Source of the DNA: Takakia lepidozioides
Lineage: Eukaryota; Streptophyta; Takakiopsida; Takakiales; Takakiaceae
DNA: 64,000 nucleotides
Direction of reading: 5' to 3'
Assembly: GCA_030704615.1 (NCBI GenBank)
Contig: CM060734.1
Span: 11,284,001 to 11,348,000 of the forward strand
Numbering within the stretch: the first letter of the stretch is position 1; each line of letters begins with the position of its first letter. Shown here piece after piece: positions 1-13,357 of the stretch. The notes under the pieces were generated by a model, which was not told the DNA's origin, ran no database searches, and worked only from the letters and a program-made list of their open reading frames with translations. The position numbers were made by a program, and so were the translations under genes.

Positions 1-1650
1 ACGGTCCATCGTGAGAAAAAAGAATCGGCTGTAAATTGTGCGGTCAATTTATTTTCTTTTTATATATATTTTTTAATTTTATTATTAGAAGAATTGACCT
101 TCATTACAGAAGTTTTTGAAATATTTATTTTATTTTTATTTTATTTTCAGTTTTGAAACGAGTGTCGTCCAACCGATCGACGCGCTACGCTCAAGCTATT
201 TTCTCAGCATTGCATGAGTTTTTTAAAATTAAAAAAAAAACGGCCCTCAATTGTGCGGTCAATTTATTTTCTATTTATAAAAATGAAAATATTTAAAAAA
301 ATAATAAAAAATCGACCTCTCACCAGGACGCGCACGTCCTGTATTCTCACATTGCGGGAGTTTTTGAAATTTTTATCTTATTTTTATTTTCCTTCTACTT
401 TCGAAAGGAGCGTCGTCCAACCAATGGACGCGCTACGCTCAGGCTATTTTCTCAGCATTGCATGAGTTTTTCAAATTAAAAAAAGAAGCGGCCGTCAATT
501 GTGTTGTCAATTTATTATTTATTTATTTTTTCTTAAAAATAATCGACCTCTTACCAGGATGCGCACGACCTGTATTCTTACATTGCAGGAGTTTTTGAAA
601 TATTTATCTTATTTTCATTTTCCTTCCATTTTTTAAAGGAGCGTCGTCCAACCAATGGACGCGCTATGCTCAGGCTATTTTCTCAGCATTGCATGAGTTT
701 TTAAAATTAAAAAAAGAAGCGGCCGACAATTGAGCGATCACTTTATTTTCTTTTTATACAGAAAAAATATTTTGTTAATTTTAAAAAATAATAATTGACG
801 CCTTACCAGGACACGCACATCCTGTATTCTCGCATTGCAAGAGTTTTTGAAATATTTATCTTATTTTCATTTTATTTTCATTTTTGAAAGGAGCGACGTC
901 CAACCGATGGACGCGCTATGCTCATACCATTTTCTCAGCATTTCATGAGTTTTTTAAATTAAAAAAAGAAGCGGCCGTCAATTGTGTGGTCAATTTATTT
1001 CCTATTTATAAAAAGATTTGTTTTTTAATTTTATTTAATAATCGACCTCTTACCAAGACGCGCACATCCTGTATTCGCACATTGCAGAAGTTTCTGAAAT
1101 ATTTATCTTATTTTCATTTTCCTTCCATTTTTTAAAGGAGCGTCATCCAACCAATGGACGCGCTACGCTCAGGCTATTTTCTCAGCATTGCATGAGTTTT
1201 TTAAATTAAAAAAAGAAGCGGCCGTAAATTGTGCGATCACTTTATTTTCATTTTATATAGAAAACATATTTTTTAATTAAAATAATTAAAATAATTGACG
1301 TCTTACCAGGACGCGCACGTCCTGTATTCTCGCATTGCAGGAGTTTTTGAAATATTTATCTTATTTTCATTTTATTTTCATTTTTGAAAGGAGCGACGTC
1401 CAACCGATGGACGCGCTATGCTCAGACTATTTTATCAGCATTGCATGATTTTTTAAATTAAAAAAAGAAGCGGCCGTCAATTGTGCAGTCATTTTATTTT
1501 ATTTTATTTTATTTATTAAAAAAGAAAATATTTTATTTATTAAAAATGTATTTTTAAACAAATCGACCTCCGACCAGGACGCATGCATCCTGTATTCTCA
1601 CATTGCAGGAGTTTTTGAAATTAAAAAAAGAAGCGACCGTCAATGATGGT
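1..1650. repeat. AT-rich tandem repeat, ~240-bp unit
   Basis: About six and a half copies of a 231-253-bp unit run head to tail. The anchor CGCGCTAYGCTC recurs at 181, 429, 660, 912, 1159 and 1412. Each unit has a GC-rich core (CAACCRATGGACGCGCTA, then TTCTCAGCATTGCATGAG) and a second core (CACGTCCTGTATTCT) separated by runs of A and T. Short reading frames here are repeat artefacts, and the window probably starts inside the array. Unit lengths differ mainly in the AT-rich spacers. Confidence 0.92.
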
Positions 1651-2837
1651 GTTGTTTTGTGATAGTTCTGCGCGCTACGTGTCTTTGTGCATGGTATAAA
1701 CCGCACGCTACGCTTATCACTAATCCCTCCCGCTTACTCCTAACCATACTGATGTTTAGACTACAAACCTCACTCATCTACGGCCAACTCACTAATCAGG
1801 CTGTCGGTAGGGTTGCTAATCCGCAATTAGCAGAATAATTACCTGGACAACTTACCAAAAAACGTACTAAATAAAATATTACAAAATAATAATAAGCGAT
1901 AATTAATTGAATGAACTGTCAAATACGTTCACAAGTTTTCATCTTGGAGGCGTCTTTTATTATTTCCGCTGCAATATTTATTGTCCTCCTTTACCCGAAC
2001 TCTGATCACCTCCAATTGCTTTAGACAGGACTCGACGAGGCATCGTAGTGGTTGCACTCTGGTGCGGCTTCCAAACTCACCTAGATCAATTTCAGTCTAA
2101 TCATATGTTATGATGTAGATGTGTTTTGAATCGGCCTATCCGCCTTATGGTTTGTCTAGGAGCTTCTCGCAGAGCTCGTGCAACAACATGGCAATAAATT
2201 CAAGAAACAATCACCCTTCAAGATCCCTGTGGCCGACTATGGCTGGTCTGTGTGCGCTCATTCATTTTGCGTGTCGTCCACCCAGCCTGGTTGTAGGTAG
2301 AATGTGTTGCGTGTCTCATAAATTGCAAATGTCGTCTTGGTTACATTGGCCCCAACATTCATAATGCCCATAGATAGAAGCTCATTTGCAAGTACAAGAA
2401 GACTAAGTAGAGAATATCAAATATTTCATAACTTTCCGGCCTTTGGAACCCACCTCCACTTTGAGCAAGCCGGCCTCATGCTTGAAGTGGTAGGGCGTCC
2501 GGAAGCAGAAAAGTGAGAGATCCGTAAACTCCAGCAGTTCATCCATTTTCCTGGAACCAAACCAAACGTCGGACGTCAAACGTCATGTCCAAACATGAAT
2601 TGAAAACCTTGGCTCTTTGGTGCAAGATTTGGCTTCACATTTAAATGTTGGACTCGGTGGAAGTTGGCAGCCTAGCTTCTTGTGGCAGGCCCCTAGCCAG
2701 CTTTCTTTCGTAATCCATTCGGCACCAAATATATAGGGGTAGAGGGATGGTGTTCTTCTGTGATAGTTCCTCATTGGTTGTTTCATCCACCCAACTTGGT
2801 TATAAGTAGAATGACTTCACAACACGACATGACACTT
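1651..2837. other. No supported gene
   Basis: I see no coherent coding region. A 24-bp sequence starting GATGGTGTT at 1645-1668 recurs with two mismatches at 2746-2769, so this stretch may be the decayed terminal region of the gag-protease element to its right. No terminal repeat could be delimited. Confidence 0.4.
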
Positions 2838-3720
2838 CACTTCACTTCAGATGTCGGCTGTCGGCAACGGGTCATAATGTTTACTTCTGAGCCTCCATCA
2901 ATGAGGATATTATCTAATACAGCTTTTCCAAGTTTAACTTGGATCACAAGCATGGCTTCATCAAAGTCTATTACTGTTTCATATTGTTTAGGAACGACCT
3001 GGTACGCCATGGTTTCTTTCTTCCTGCCTGCCTTAGTTCCTACAGGTGAAATCTGCTGATTGATTGCTTGGTATACCCTCTCCCAACAATGTGGTGCAAT
3101 TGTCCAATTGTGACTTCTTCTTTAGCCGTGCAAATGATCCTGGCCATTTCTTCTTCCATAGCCAATGTAGGTGGTGTTATTTCCTGATCCTCTTCTTCAT
3201 CGGATTCTGATTCCTGTGCTTTGGGAACATCTGTGTCCTTCTGCATTTGTTTTCTGGATTCTACTACTTCCTTATGTAATTTTTTTTCTTCATCCTAGGA
3301 TTCATCATTCATTGGAATGGTGTCATCTTCCTCCTCTTCAGATTCTTCTTCTTCTGGGATTACATCCTTGGCCCTGCTCCTGGTTACCACCATAGCTTCC
3401 ACTTCAGGTATGCGACATAGTTTTACCATGTTCACTGCAACATTAGCTACTGGTGCTACAGGGTTTCTCATATCTGCTTGATGCTTAATCCATAAAGCAC
3501 AAGCAAGCTTCCTATGTCCTGGCTTCTTACAATAGAAGCAAACTTCTTCTCCATCAGGTCCTCGTCCTTGATCTCTTCTGCGATCTCTGTGTTCTGGTCC
3601 GTTGTTTCTCTGGTAATTCCGATTAGGTTGGTAACCTCCTTGATAACCCCCTGGATTATTTCTTTCCAGTGGGTAGTTTCTTCTCCCGGCTCCTGCATAT
3701 CCTCTATTGGCAGGAGGATT
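2838..3720 (-). pseudogene. Ty3/gypsy-type gag C-terminus and retropepsin, decayed
   Basis: Read on the minus strand, a basic Asn/Gly/Arg-rich stretch (about 3720-3560) leads into a CCHC zinc knuckle, CFYCKKPGHRKLAC (about 3545-3504), which binds RNA in retrotransposon Gag. It is followed by an acidic Glu/Ser linker and then a retropepsin-like segment with the active-site motif LIDGGSEVNIM (about 2915-2880). The DGG form replaces the usual D-S/T-G and is known from some plant Ty3 lineages. There is an in-frame TAG at about 3294-3296 and a frameshift near 3060. No reverse transcriptase follows, so this is a fragment. Confidence 0.75.
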
Positions 3721-5156
3721 CGTAACTCTGTGAGAGCGAGCCAGCCGCTGAGGGGGGCGGAGCTCCGCCCTCCCGCTTGTTTTTCGCTACTTTAGTCATG
3801 ACTAGTCCTCCAGGGTTCCGATATTTTCTTCTCTTTCCATTTGTTTTTTAGTGCCCTTTCTTAGCATCGCCGCCGTTTTAGCCTGTTTCTAGTTTAGCTG
3901 TGGCAGCCGCCATGGCCATGCTCCGTGTTCGCTGTGCTGCTGCGCAGCTCTGCTGCCTTAGTAAGGACAGTCGTTATCACGTCCTATACTGCCTCTCTCT
4001 TGTGATTCTTCTAAGCTACGCTTTGCCTGTTTCTATGAAGTATGTCACTCCCAGACCCGATATCGGTTCCTCCACCACCTACCGAGCTGCTCTGCTTCAT
4101 AATAGGCAGGACGACACGACCGTGTTTACCATCAGCTCCCTCGGCCCCCAACTGAAGCAACCCCTCTCTGCTACAACGCGCTCTCTTTATGATGATCAAG
4201 CACAGTCACCCGCAGGTCTGGGGCCTTGCACTCTACTATCAACGAACATGCACATACACACCAGGGGCTCTCTATGGCGGCCTAGGCGGCGATTTGAGGT
4301 GCTCCCACCATGCAAAATGCTTGCCGTATGCTTGCCGTGCCTACCATGGCACCGACGAACACCTTCCAGCACATGGTTCATGGCAACGTGACTGCGTTTC
4401 TTTCTACACACGCTAGTTGGATGTCCCACTGCGAGGATTTGGAGACCCAGGGTAGTTCAACGCTGCAACTAAGAAAGGCCCCAACGTGAAACAGGTCTGC
4501 GCGCACCGCATTCCCAATGGGCACACACATCTACACCATGACAACCTCATGGCGACTGGCTCTGTGTTCTGCGATGCCCCCAGCGTACATCCTGCATGAC
4601 AGTAGCACCGGGGCCACAGCGAACAGGACCCAGCATCAGATTCAAGGCTTTCGTGCGCCAACGTCTCCATCAGTATATGTACTACGGCAGCCCCCTCGTG
4701 AAGCTGGATCGGAAACCCCATGGCATCTACAATCGCTGCTCAGTCGGGCTCTAGGGCTCAACACGCTGGAACGCAACCCGCTCTTGGCAGGTAGGGGAAA
4801 GCTCTCGTCCCAATTGTGTGTCTTAAAGATGCCCTCGCAATACCCCCAATGACTCTACTCTCCCAGCCTGGCCCCCAGCAGGTGGAAGGCCCTGACTACC
4901 CTCTCGGCGCTGCAGCGGGAAGATCACCATTACGCCAAGGAAACCATCTTCTTAATACGAAGGTATGTGCCTGCCCCCGTTTGGGCCAGGCCCACTGCCC
5001 AGTTGATTACTCTATCTGCCCCTCCCCGGCTCAAGGTTTACAGCACCATCTACCTGCCCCCCCCTGTTGGGAGTTCTCGGCTCCCCGTGTTGGGCCGGGT
5101 ACCAAGTCAGTCATGCCCCCAAACTCTACCCCCCCTTGTGGCTTGGCGCATTTCAT
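3721..5156. other. Unassigned region with GC-rich palindrome at 3750-3774
   Basis: No gene is supported. A perfect 16-bp palindrome GGGCGGAGCTCCGCCC (3755-3770) extends imperfectly to 3750-3774. A frame from 3900 begins with a hydrophobic Ala/Leu-rich stretch but shows no family and loses its character after about 60 residues. The sequence becomes progressively C-rich and G-poor to the right, which may be the start of the LINE that follows. Confidence 0.4.
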
Positions 5157-5256
5157 ATTGGCGAGTGGAGCACCCTCCGACCCCTACCCCTAGTAGGGAT
5201 CTCTGGATTGGCGAGTGGAGCACCCTCCGACCCCTACCCCTAGTAGGGATCTCTGG
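5157..5256. repeat. Tandem duplication, 2 x 50 bp
   Basis: Two adjacent copies of a 50-bp unit (5157-5206 and 5207-5256) beginning ATTGGCGAGTGGAGCACC are identical. The identity points to a recent duplication. Confidence 0.9.
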
Positions 5257-7375
5257 CTGGTCTAAGAGCCCGCAGCCCATGGGAAAGCCCACCCATTTTG
5301 GAAGCTTCTTAAGCAGCTCAGCAGGCAAATTCGCCCTTACTGCACAAGGTCTGCGTCCCTCACTGATAAGAGGCCCATGTCCTTAGCAATAGGTGGCTAC
5401 AAGTTTGTGATGGGGCACACCATCATACTGGAATCGCAAGCCGGGCAATGCAAGATGGCTGCTATCTCCAGGCAACAAAAGCTACTTTACTGCACGGACG
5501 TGATGACTTCCCCAACCTCGCCTTCAGCAGGTCTTGATTGGGATATAAGACCTTACTGGCTGCTGCATACTTGCAGAAAGAGGCACCCGGACTGGACAAC
5601 CTTCCCCAGAGGGTACCACAATTATGACAATGGCCTCGCACCACGCGCTGCTGCTGCCAATAGCAATGCCCAGGGGCTATGGCAAGGGTACCAGAGGCGG
5701 CCTCACATGCATCCCCAATCATCCCAAGACCACCTCGCACCCAGGGAGCACACTCACCCATTCCCCCAACCCTGTTCCTTTTCCTTCTTCTTCATGTATA
5801 GACAATTATTGCAATACTGTAACACTCATATAGAAATATCACCCATCGATTCCCAGTGTGCATGCCGCAGATTTTCTCTCAATTTCAACTGGCATTCCAT
5901 TACTCAACTGGATTGATCAACCACACACACCCCTGAAGCACCCTGCTGCTCAAGACCAACAACCACAACCAGCTGTCCCCCATCAGTCATCACCCATGGT
6001 ACCCCACTCTCCAGGTACAAACCACTGCAATGCCCACAAATTGAAGCACAATAGTTGCAAAGGTAACCACCCTACCTCACCTAACACTCCTTTATTCGCG
6101 CCATTGTCATGTATGTTGCATGCCCCTCTTCAAATACATGGTCTGATCCTAAGATGAACTTGTTATCTGCCATGTCTATGCTCTCTACCATACCCCACAC
6201 CACTGGCCACCTAGCTTTATCAGTTCCCGCCCATCTCTGCCTTGTTATACTTGTCGTCATAATAAAACTACCTGCCCTTCCACTTGCATGTATTGCCCTT
6301 TCAATCCCAGACACTGCCCTGCTGACATTTCTCCCCTTCTATTCTGTATGACAAAGCCCCACTCCAGAATGTAGCCCCCCATACACCGATCTGACCCTCA
6401 TCTGTCTTACAGGCTCCCTCCCAAACACAGACTATCAAACATCTCCGGCCTCCTCTCAACAAGCAATGTGGACAAAGTGGACATCTCTCGTTCTATCAAT
6501 TTCACGCATGCGCAACTCTCCTCAAGCAATCTTACAAAAATACTTTTACTCCATGTTCTATTCCATGATTTTACTCCATGACTATCACCATTACCATGAT
6601 ATTTTCCATGACAATTACCATTATCACGACGTTACTCACCACATCGTATATGCTTATCTCCCATCCTCTACTCGCCTCATCTCACACAAATCATCATATC
6701 ACACTACTTGTTCATTCTCACCACCTCATCCCCAAGTTTTTATACAACAAACCACCTCTCTCCCCTTTCCGACATGACACCGTCGTTAAACACCTTGTTT
6801 ATCTACTCATCTACCCACTATCAACTGCCCCCCAGGCAGCTGCTCAAGAGACTCCTCACACCAGCCCTATGCTCTCTCATAACACTCCACTCCACAAGCT
6901 ACGACCCGTCGCAAACTACTATGCCATGGCACCCAGAATCCCACTCCAACATATTTTCAAACAATCTGTACATTCTTGCCAACCACATCCTTACACAATA
7001 CAACATCCATATCATACCCAAGCATCATATGGTATTCCTGCCATAGCACTTGACTACACACTCCAAACCCTCGAGGAGCTGTTCCCCTCAACACTCCCCC
7101 AACTTCACAAGACACCACCGTTGTATAAACCCCGGATACCATATATTACATCTGTCACAATACTCGATTATACACAGGCAGACCGTTTTCCCCAACACCT
7201 TCGCCTCATTCAACAAACTATCTATCCATGATAATGGTCGGCGTGCTCATCCCCTGTCTACAAACTTGTCCAGTCACGACACCAGTCCCACCCAACTCTT
7301 TACCCACAAAGCTGGACAGCCTCAGCATTTGCCTAGCCTCCCTATCATTAAGTATCACTATATTCTGCATATAAC
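5257..7375. other. G-depleted, C/A/T-rich sequence, probable LINE 5' region
   Basis: From about 5700 the plus strand is rich in C, A and T and very poor in G. The same skew continues through the LINE endonuclease and reverse transcriptase, so I take it as the LINE 5' region. Several open frames exist because few stop codons contain no G, but none shows a domain. Confidence 0.4.
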
Positions 7376-8761
7376 ATGCTCAATTCTTCTACCATAACGT
7401 CTCTGCAAAGCAAAACGCAGCTTATCTCCACGCGAGAAGGATTGGTATGCACCTGGCCCCTGACATCTCAGCAACCCGAACCCATAACACTGTCAAAAAT
7501 GCCCCACCAACCACAAAAACCTCCAACTTCAGTACACAACACGACACCGCTCTCAAACGCACATCACCAAAAGTTAAACATGCCCTCCTGTATCTCCAGA
7601 TCCCTAGCCACCCCTGCTAACAAGCATTACTCTCATACTCATCCCCCTCATTACACCACCATAACCAATCACCACTCTATTTATGTACACACCATTACAT
7701 CAGCCACCCCACATTCACAGCCTCTCCACATCATATTGCTAAACGCAAGATCTCTATTCAAGTCCAGCCTCTTAACTCTCATAAATCGACATGACATCTA
7801 TCCTCAAAATAACCCCCGCCACTTTCAGAAGATCTCAGTGCCGGCGCTCATTACTTCACCGCCCCACAAGTCTACAGACATGTCACACAGCGCTGCGATG
7901 GCCCGTGACGGTGCATCACCTCCACCACACACAAAGCTTCAGCCCCATAAATTCTTTCCATACTCTGTAACCACCCAGCCGTCACCCGAGCACAAGCGGA
8001 TAACGGCCACCATCAACACTCCTCGCTGTTCTCTCTGCCAGCGCCACAGCAACCACCCTAGCCAACCCAGCACCATCCCCCCAAATAAATCACTACCGCC
8101 ACCCACAGCTTCATGCACTCCATTCACACTTTTACTCTCTCCTTGCTCCCATCGCTCCTACACTATCCACCTCCATCATCATCCTCACGGCTGCTTAATC
8201 TCCTACACATCCACTTCCTTTCCTCACATTCCACCCGCTAGCTCTCAATCACGTATGTCTTGCTCAAAGCTAAATAGCATTCAGAAAAGTGCTGGCAGTA
8301 TTCAGAAACAACCCCGCCCCCAATCTAGCATAGTCACTCGTAGCAAAAGGTCAAACGCAAGCTCAGAATCTACCCCTTGTTCTACTTCAAAGATATACCA
8401 CATGGACGGTGACGACGACATGGAGCATTTCCCCGAAGAAGAAGTTGCCGCCAGTGATATGCACCCTTCCGAAGAACAATTCTTTGCTGCTGAACCTGCC
8501 TACCATGACCACTCCACACAAAGCTCTTCCAAGGCCAACAGAAGACAGGTGCCAGAGCGTCCAGCAGTCAACACATCACCAACATCGAGAACTCCCGAGC
8601 ATTTTCGCACACTCACCGCACCAGCTGGACTATTGGCATCCAAAATACGTACCAAAAGAACTTCAAGCGAGTTCAGCAGCGAAGCTGGGAGCAGCCACTC
8701 CGACCTCAAAAAATCTCGAGGTCCCACTGAGCAAGGCCCTCTCCAACTGATGGACATATAA
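7376..8761 (+). CDS. Possible LINE ORF1 (461 codons, Pro/Ser/Thr-rich)
   Basis: This is an unusually long open frame for this region. The first ~290 residues are low-complexity Pro/His/Ser/Thr and could be open only because the strand is G-poor. From about residue 290 the composition changes to a mixed, charged sequence with an acidic patch (MDGDDDMEHFPEEE) and basic patches such as KIRTKRTSSEF, which looks protein-coding. It sits 2.2 kb upstream of the endonuclease-RT on the same strand, the position of an ORF1 nucleic-acid-binding protein. No zinc knuckle or RRM is visible. The true start may be internal, near 8250. Assignment as ORF1 is inference from position. Confidence 0.4.
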   Translation: MLNSSTITSLQSKTQLISTREGLVCTWPLTSQQPEPITLSKMPHQPQKPPTSVHNTTPLSNAHHQKLNMPSCISRSLATPANKHYSHTHPPHYTTITNHHSIYVHTITSATPHSQPLHIILLNARSLFKSSLLTLINRHDIYPQNNPRHFQKISVPALITSPPHKSTDMSHSAAMARDGASPPPHTKLQPHKFFPYSVTTQPSPEHKRITATINTPRCSLCQRHSNHPSQPSTIPPNKSLPPPTASCTPFTLLLSPCSHRSYTIHLHHHPHGCLISYTSTSFPHIPPASSQSRMSCSKLNSIQKSAGSIQKQPRPQSSIVTRSKRSNASSESTPCSTSKIYHMDGDDDMEHFPEEEVAASDMHPSEEQFFAAEPAYHDHSTQSSSKANRRQVPERPAVNTSPTSRTPEHFRTLTAPAGLLASKIRTKRTSSEFSSEAGSSHSDLKKSRGPTEQGPLQLMDI

Positions 8762-10973
8762 AGCCCGACTTGCCACTACTCTGGCTGGGCTATCAAGCAC
8801 ACGAATCCCACACACCACACTACCTCTGCCACCATGACCAACTCATGCAACGGCTTACATCCCAACTCGCGCGCCACCAACACCTCCCTGCGATCCACAT
8901 ACACTACCACGTTCGATAGTTGAGCGTCTGCAGTCTCTCACCAGGGCCTAGTCCCTCCACGCACGGATACGAATCCTCTCAATCAGTCCCATCCCCGCGC
9001 CGTCTTACTGCACCGCCCAATCTGCATCTACCACTTGGACACCGTAACCACACGCCACGCACCTGCACCAAATCAAATCACCCGCCCCCCCACTCATATC
9101 CCCGCAGCATGCAACAGTTACATCATCCACCTACTGGCGTTTTCATCCGCACCCGAAGCCCCACAGCAAGGCTATTCATCCATCTTTCACAACGCCACCC
9201 TACAGATAATTATACCCTTCATCTACCAGCAGGCTATAGCCCTTGGGGGCGCACAAAACCCCCCAACACAATGGATTCCCTTTCTGCCGTCTCCCACGTA
9301 TCCAACATGTACCCGTGGCCACCTCTCTACATAAATATAACCCGCTCAGAACCACAACACTCCATATAGCTATCGCCCAACTAAAACCAAAAAAATCAAA
9401 CACGCGAGATTCACCCAGACTTACATAACCCCCTCGCCCAATACATATATATCGCCCAACCCTCTCACTCCATGTACTTCACTCCTGCCACCTACGCCTA
9501 GTATGTGCCCAACTTTATATACCAATGACATTAATAATCATCTCATACACATCAAATTCCTACTCCTAGCCTGGGTTATCAAGCAAGCCCGGATGAATGG
9601 GCCTCATCCAGCACATCTTACTATTCATCCCTATCCCAGTATCATATTCTCCCTGCCCTCCCACTAGGTCAACGTCCCTCCATTTTTCATCCATTGCCAC
9701 CCTAACCACATCCTATCTCTCATGCAGGACTCGTTCTCTCAAACCACCACACCCCCCACGTCTGCGTCCGCCCCACGTACCCCGCCAACCGGCCCCTGCG
9801 GAGAACACATCAAACTGTCCTATATATTACCAACCCAAAACCAAATTCAAAACCCACCTATCCCGGCACCTATCTAGCACGGACCCCCTCATATCATCAG
9901 GCACTCCCCCGCACCCCTACGCTCCTCTCCTACGCTCCTCTGTGCTGCCCAACCCCCCCCTCCCTACATAACCCACCGTATGCGTGATTACGTCCCCACC
10001 CCGAGCGTAACCCACCTCATTAACCTAAATACAATTAACCCATACATACGCCAGCAACTACCTCCACCCATACCCATTACGATGCCGCAAAAACCACCCC
10101 ACATATATTCTCATACACTGCTCACCCCCCGAATTTCCCTATCCCCCGACCACCCAAAAAACACCTCCTAACCCACTGTCCACACGGCAGATACCATTGC
10201 CGACCACCTGCATCCAAACACTCCTACCATCACCCATCGTCCCACCACAAGACCTACCAACTAGCATGCGCACAGATTATGCTTACACGTTGTGGGGACA
10301 TCCACCCCAACCCAGCCCCCTAGCATCATTAACAATCTACCAAAATACCACAAAAAACGATATGAACTATATTCCAAAAAGACACAATCTCTCTAGCTCC
10401 TGCATACCAACACCTTAACGACCATTTCTTCCCTTTTCTCCGCATCTCTTCCACCAATATACGCCCACCCACACAACCAATAGCCACTTTCGGGCTCCCT
10501 ACATGACAAAACTTAACGTTAGTCACTGTCACTCATAAACTCCACCCATATCCTAAACATCACATTCTCTTTTCACTAATCACCACCATCTCCCCAATCC
10601 CATCAATATATAACTACTATCCGACAACCCATCCAAACACACAAATATGATCACTCCTACAAAAACTACGCAACCTACCCACACACCCCCACAACTACCT
10701 AGCACCCCCACATTTCCTGCATAACCTCCACGAATATCTACATTTACTACAAACCAAACCTGGCGAAGTCCACCAAATATTAAGTGACATTTAGCCGACG
10801 CATCTACAAACATACAAGAACTTCACACTATCACCAACAAATTTCCATTCCTATCACAAAACACTCACTGCAACCCTCCAAGCCAAAGCCAAAGCAAGCA
10901 AGCCAAAGCAAACATTCCCGGATATCAACCTAGGCCCGAGACCACACCAACGACCCCACCACCAGCATCACAC
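8762..10973. other. G-depleted LINE interior without a convincing gene
   Basis: The stretch keeps the G-poor bias of its flanks. I see no domain in any frame. It separates the ORF1-like frame from the endonuclease and may hold decayed ORF2 5' sequence. Confidence 0.35.
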
Positions 10974-11959
10974 ATGCATAGTCCCACCCGAACTCTGCCA
11001 CCAACCTCTCACCAACTCCCTAGCACTCCACTTACTGCCCCCCAGCGTGCACACTCACTCAACATTACAACTTGGAATGTAGGTGCACTTGCCACCAGCA
11101 TTCAAAGTCTCATCCATCTCACAGACTCTACCTCACCACATATCATTCTCTTACAAAAAACCAAACTCAATAAACAAAGACCCAATGGCTCTTATATAAG
11201 AAAACTCCTCCCAGCATACTACATGTTGTATGGCAACGCATATACGGCAGAGCAATGCCTTACCAGACATTCCGTTCCATATCATCCCACTCGTGGTGGA
11301 GTTGCTTTCGGTATCCTCCGTACACATCACTCTCCTAGTACCACGATCAAAGTCTCGGTCGCTCCCCCTCTCCGATCACATCTCCAAATCATTAAACTGC
11401 TACTCCCCGCGCTCTCCTCTTATACATGCCATCACACGTGGATGACCTCCTCCTAATTCCAGAAATCTTACTCACCATCTCCAACACACTCACCCAAAAT
11501 TTAACTCACCCACAACACTTCATATTAGCAGGCGATTTTAACAGGGACATCACCCTCATGGGTCATACATACAATGACACGCGTAAACCCCCCTCACCAT
11601 CAGACCATGAATGGGCAAAATTTATCCAATCACATCACCTCCGGTACATACCCGCAGATCACCACTACTCTAGACAAGGTGAGCTCAACTACTCATCCTT
11701 AAGTCTCCTAGACGGTTACTACCTCAAAACGCAAAATGAGATCCCTACCTTCCTCAATAGCCATGTCCATATAGACAGCTTATGCAACTCATACCACTAC
11801 CCTGTCTCGGTAACTTTCCCATCATCCTTTATTCTCTTCCGGCCTATCCCGGCCGTACATGCCCCCTCACCTCGAGTTAGAATCCTATCCCCACTCCCCC
11901 AACGCAATATAGCCGCCTTTCTAAATATTTTCACCCGATGTCCTCACACCTTACACTGA
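10974..11959 (+). pseudogene. LINE ORF2 endonuclease (EEP) domain, frameshifted
   Basis: This is the apurinic-like endonuclease domain that nicks target DNA for LINE integration. The first frame (10974-11456) has the N-terminal EEP strand ITTWNVGAL and then ILLQKTKL, where the catalytic Glu of the usual LLQETKL is Lys. The second frame (11426-11959) carries FILAGDFNRDI, the conserved GDFN core. The two frames are offset, so the ORF is broken. The Glu-to-Lys change also predicts loss of nuclease activity. The reverse transcriptase follows downstream on the same strand. Confidence 0.8.
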
Positions 11960-13357
11960 AACTTTCAGAAATACTCACAGACACCAATTTAGTACACGCC
12001 CTGAAAAATACTTGGCTAGAATCTGAGGCCATACTCACAAATTTGATGCAAGAAATGACAAGATGTGTCACTGCCACGTGCTCTGCCCATCATGAGATCC
12101 CACAAACCCCACGTTCCACACAAAATGGAGGCTACCTCACTCGCACACAAAAATGTGCATGGACATCGCACCTCAACACATACCATACAATCAGACGTGC
12201 CCTCACTATCATACCCACCACCACTACTGTACATCCAGGAAACAACTGGAGAATGGATCCCCGCATCACTTGCTTAAACTCCCTCACAACATGTCAATCA
12301 CTCACTCCTCCACCTAACAATCCCCATGAAATCCCTGACTGGATCGTTGCACTCTCTAAGGCTGGGAGAGAGGCCAAGAAAGCCACTTATAACATCACTA
12401 AATAAAAAGCTACCGACAACCAAAAAAAATTTGTCTCCTCCTTTAACCAGCTACTACATGACCACCCCAAAAAACCCACAAAGCCATCTTCAATCCTGCC
12501 CTCAACCCACCTATCGACTGCATCAAACACCGACTTGGGCACCTGCTAACTGACCCAAAAGATATCAATCTAGAAATATGGACACAAGCATCCCTCACCT
12601 ACACACCCACAGTCACCAACTGTCTACACCCCAAACTCCACACTGCTCATTGCATGTGTTAAGCTAAACACTATCCATGCATGACATAGACGGCTTCTCA
12701 ATAGACAATAGAGGCTCCCCTACATATTGTATCTCGCCTTCTTTACACACGACATGTCTTAAAAAATTTATCCAAATCTAAAGCCCCAGGCCCCGACCTG
12801 ATACCCAACGCTATACTTCAAGCACTCGACCCTCAAACTCCATCACTTCATTTTTAAATTTTTCCAGCTCTGTTATAAACTACAACGCATACCACACACC
12901 TGGAAGCACAGTCGTACTATCCTACTCTTTAAAAAAGGTGACCCAACGGATCTTAGCAACAACAGACTCATAGCTCTAGCCAATACCATATACAAATTAT
13001 TTACGGGCACGCTAATCACAATGTTGTCCAGCTATGGCGAACAACACCGCATCCTAAGTGACCCCCAAGAAGGATTCTGAGCTACTCACCCAACAAATAC
13101 AATATGTATTATCTGCCCTTGAAGACGGTAAATTTACAAAGCAAGATATATATCTACTATATATCGATTTTAAAAACGCATTTGGATCTCTAGACCACGC
13201 AAGACTACTCTACATTATGACTGACCTTGGATACCCCATTGATGTCGTCCAACTCATAGGAAACATCTACACTAATAGTACAACGGAGTACTCTGGAGCA
13301 TATTATGGATCCACTCCACCTATTCCAATATTACGAGGCACTACCCAAGGAGACCTA
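11960..13357 (+). pseudogene. LINE ORF2 linker and reverse transcriptase N-terminal half, truncated
   Basis: After a linker frame (11938-12405), RT motifs appear in three successive frames: SKAPGPDLIPNAIL near 12768, RTILLFKKGDPTDLSNNR near 12910, then YIDFKNAFGSLDH and the motif LRGTTQGD ending at 13357. The order matches fingers and palm of a non-LTR RT. The YADD catalytic strand and everything beyond is missing because the sequence changes abruptly to an AT-rich Helentron after 13357. Multiple frameshifts make it non-functional. A related copy that retains YADD lies at 32794-33590 on the other strand. Confidence 0.85.
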
